A stretch of 5,307 nucleotides of DNA from CAZSPT01 sp964608895 (GTDB lineage: Bacteria > Patescibacteriota > Patescibacteriia > 2-01-FULL-39-33), in NCBI GenBank assembly GCA_964608895.1, contig CAZSPT010000039.1, positions 1-5,307 of the forward strand, given 5' to 3'. Below are positions 1 to 3,000 of this stretch, one piece after another. Under the pieces are notes generated by a model, which saw nothing but the letters and a program-made list of their open reading frames with translations, searched no databases and was not told where the DNA came from. Within the stretch, counting starts at the first letter, position 1. Every line of letters starts with the position of its first letter. Position numbers and translations under genes: made by a program.

Positions 1-1
1 T

Positions 2-3000
2 GTTCCGCCGAAAGATTCCTTATATGCTTGGGGCTTTCAAGTTAAAAGCCGAGCTGAGATTGTCAGGGAAATTTGCGGCAATAATCAGTTGGATGAAATT
101 GAAGGGGAGGAATGCGATTTAGTTGACGGTTCTTGGAAATTCAGTCAAGGAGAAGACTGCGCCGACTATAATCTTGGCCACGGAACGGTTGGCTGTCGGG
201 CCGACTGCCAGCTTGATTTTTCCGGTTGCAGCGGAGCCGAGGCAGCCGGCCGGGCGGCTGATTCAATTTACGCTTGGGCTTTCCGAACATCCAGAAGTTC
301 GCCGTTTGACTCGCCTGAAATTATTGAAGATTGCAGTCGGACAATAGACTGTCTGACTGGCGAGCGTCTTCCAAGCCCAACTCCTTGGTTTGAAGGCGAA
401 GCGTCTGAAATCGGCTGGACCGACGACAATTATCCTCTGCTTCATATTGAAGAGCCCCGGGCTTGTGTTGACGCCGTGGTCGCTGCTCGGTTTAATACCC
501 GGATAAACGAGCAATCAGTCAAAAATAATTTTAAAGTCTATCAATGTTCCGAGAATAAGGGAGAAGGATGTTCGTCTGAGATTTCCGGAACAATTGAAAT
601 TCAGCCGGATGAAAACGGAGTCAATGATTGGCTTAAATTCACTCCCGGAAACGATTTGGAAGAAGGTGTTTGGTATCAAGCGGTTTTGGAAAACGGCGTA
701 AAGAGTGAAGTCAACAAGCCTTTTTTGAAAAAAAATCTTCCCGGTCGTCTTTGCCCTGAAGAAGCCGTCTATTGCTGGAATTTCCAGACTCGGGACAATG
801 CCAGCCATTGTCCGGCCGGCTGTCCAGAATGCCTGCCTGATCCGGAATATTTTTACTATCCCGGCGATTTTGAAACATTCACGGCTGAAGTCGCCAGCCA
901 GGATAATGTCTGCTTGCTTCTTAATTCAGCCAATTATCCTTGGCAGTGGCAGTCAAACAAGCCGGCAATTTCTGTTTCACCCAATTTTCCGAGCAACACT
1001 GCCGTTGGAACCGCTCAAGGTGAAACGATTTTTGACCAGGTTCCTTACGCCAAACTTAGCGCTTTGTTGGAGACAACCCAAGAGAGCGATTACGCCAGAG
1101 TTTACAGCGATTTTACCAATCCGATTGTGATTGAAGACCGTTTTTGTCCGGATGGCACTCTTCAAAGCCCGAGTCCTTGGATTTTATCCAAAGACGCTTG
1201 CCAAAACGCTTTGATTTCCGCCCGGTTCAATAGAAATATGGAAGACGACAGTCTAAAGTTCCAAGAAGATGATTCTACAATAATTGTTGAAACTTGTTCA
1301 AATTTTGACCAAGAGAGCGAAGTCTGCCTTGGCTCTTGGCAGGAAGTTGATTTGGGTTCGGCGGCTGAGTTGAAGATTTTTCCCTATAGCAATCGGTTGA
1401 GTTTGGAAGATATTGAGGCCGGTGGCGAGTCTCAAACTGAAGAAAATTTACTGCCGGAAGGTTTTGTTATTGAATCAAGCGACTGCCGGGAAAATCTTCT
1501 TGCTCCCAACACTCAGTACCGAGTAGTGATTTTAGGTGGCTATCAAGGAGTTAGGGGAGAAAATAATTCTGGAGTTTTAATAACTAAAAACAGTCTAACT
1601 CCTGAAGTTAGGGACGGCTGGGACTACAATAGCGACGGCTATAACGATTATTATTGGCTGTTTCAAACCGCTCAAGAAGTTTGTCCGGTTGAAACGGTTG
1701 AAGTTCAGCCAAGCCGGCGTTTTCTCCGCTGGATTGGAATGAGCCAGGAGTATAATGCCTTTCCCGAGGCTGCCAATTGTAATATTTTGAATCGTTGCTG
1801 TTTGGAATGGCGGTGGCATCCTTTGCTTAATCCGGCCGACCAAGACGATTCTGACAACGGTCAAGAAGTTGCCAAGATAGAAAATTATCATTATCAGTGC
1901 GACGACCAAGCGTCCACCGGAATTCAAAGTCCTTATCAGAATTTCATCACCCAAGGAGAAGGCGCCGTCTATATCAAAGCGGTCGCCGAAGGAGGAGTTT
2001 CAGATAGTGGTTTTCTTCAAGTCGGGCTCGGTGATTTCCGAATAATTGATTATCAACCTTCAGCCGAAGAAAAAATTCTCTGCAGTAATCCTTTAATTAA
2101 TCTTGACTTTAGTCTGGAGTTAAATAAGAGCAAAAGTTCAATTACAGACAATATTAAACTTTATCAATGTTCCCAAGAAGACGCTGGTTGTTCTTTAGAT
2201 AAAGCGGACGAGCAGAATCTTGTCTTTCCCGGTCCGCTGCCGAATTTTCCTAAGAAGCTTAATAATCTTAAACCCGCCAGTCCGTTGGAAAATGCCCGCC
2301 GCTACCGGGTGGTTGTTCAGGGCGGTCCTAATGGCTTAATTTCCCGGAATAATAAAGAGTTGAGTAATTTAAATTATTCTTCTCTTGGAGGAACCGGTGA
2401 AGAATGCGAACCAGATATTTATCCTTGGAATCAGGAAATAAATATTTGTTCTTCTAATTGTCTTTTACAAGGCGATCTTTGCAATACCCGGTTTGCTGAA
2501 TGCGATTCTTCGGAAAATTATTGTGATGCTCAATGTCATAATCAGGGTAACGAAAATTTATCTTCCTGCGGCGACGAAATTGTCGGTCCCGGTGAAGAAT
2601 GCGACGACGGCAATATTGTTTCCGGAGACGGCTGTTCCGACGAATGTCTTCGGGAAGGCGCTGATCCGAGTTGGGGCGCCTGGTGCGGCAACGGCGTTCA
2701 AGAGTGGGGAGAGGGCTGTGACGACGGCAATACTGTTTCCGGAGACGGCTGTTCCGACGAATGTCTTCGGGAATCTGGCCGGCCGGCCGGCTCTGAGCCG
2801 AATCTTCCGATCTGCGGCAATCAAACAGTGGAAATCGGCGAGGACTGCGATGACGGCAATACTGTTTCCGGAGACGGCTGTTCCGACAAATGTCTTTGGG
2901 AAGGTTCAAGTTCGGGAGCGGTTTGCGGCGATCAGGCGGTTGAACAGGGCCAGCCAGATAGTTTTTCCTGGGTTTTTAAAGTTGATAATCGAGCGGAAAT

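Larger units (their letters stand above)
2567..2893 (+). repeat. Array of three DUF4215 / Myxococcus-type Cys-rich repeats
   Basis: Three 27-residue units share the exact spacing C-x10-C-x10-C-x3-C and the core CDDGN-x-VSGDGCSD, separated by linkers of 12 and 16 residues. This is the signature of DUF4215 (PF13948) / the myxococcus cysteine-rich repeat (TIGR02232), found in secreted and surface proteins of Myxococcota and many uncultured bacteria. The acidic GDG loop may bind calcium, which is inference. The last 18 codons of each unit are almost identical in DNA, while the linkers differ in length and sequence. Confidence 0.92.

Noticed and set aside
2778..2791. GC-rich palindrome GCCGGCCGGCCGGC
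   Set aside because: It lies inside the coding frame (linker of DUF4215 unit 2), has no loop and no following T run, so it is not a terminator. It is probably a by-product of codon choice.
2603..2902. Regularly spaced repeats resembling a CRISPR array
   Set aside because: The repeats are 54-base coding units in one frame with a conserved protein motif, and spacings of 117 and 129 bases; these are protein repeats.
2454..2909. A 151-codon open frame on the - strand with repeated RNSRLRKQYCRR segments
   Set aside because: Its repeats are the antisense image of the DUF4215 cores. Composition is Arg-rich and unlike a folded protein, and the + frame carries clear Cys-motif conservation.
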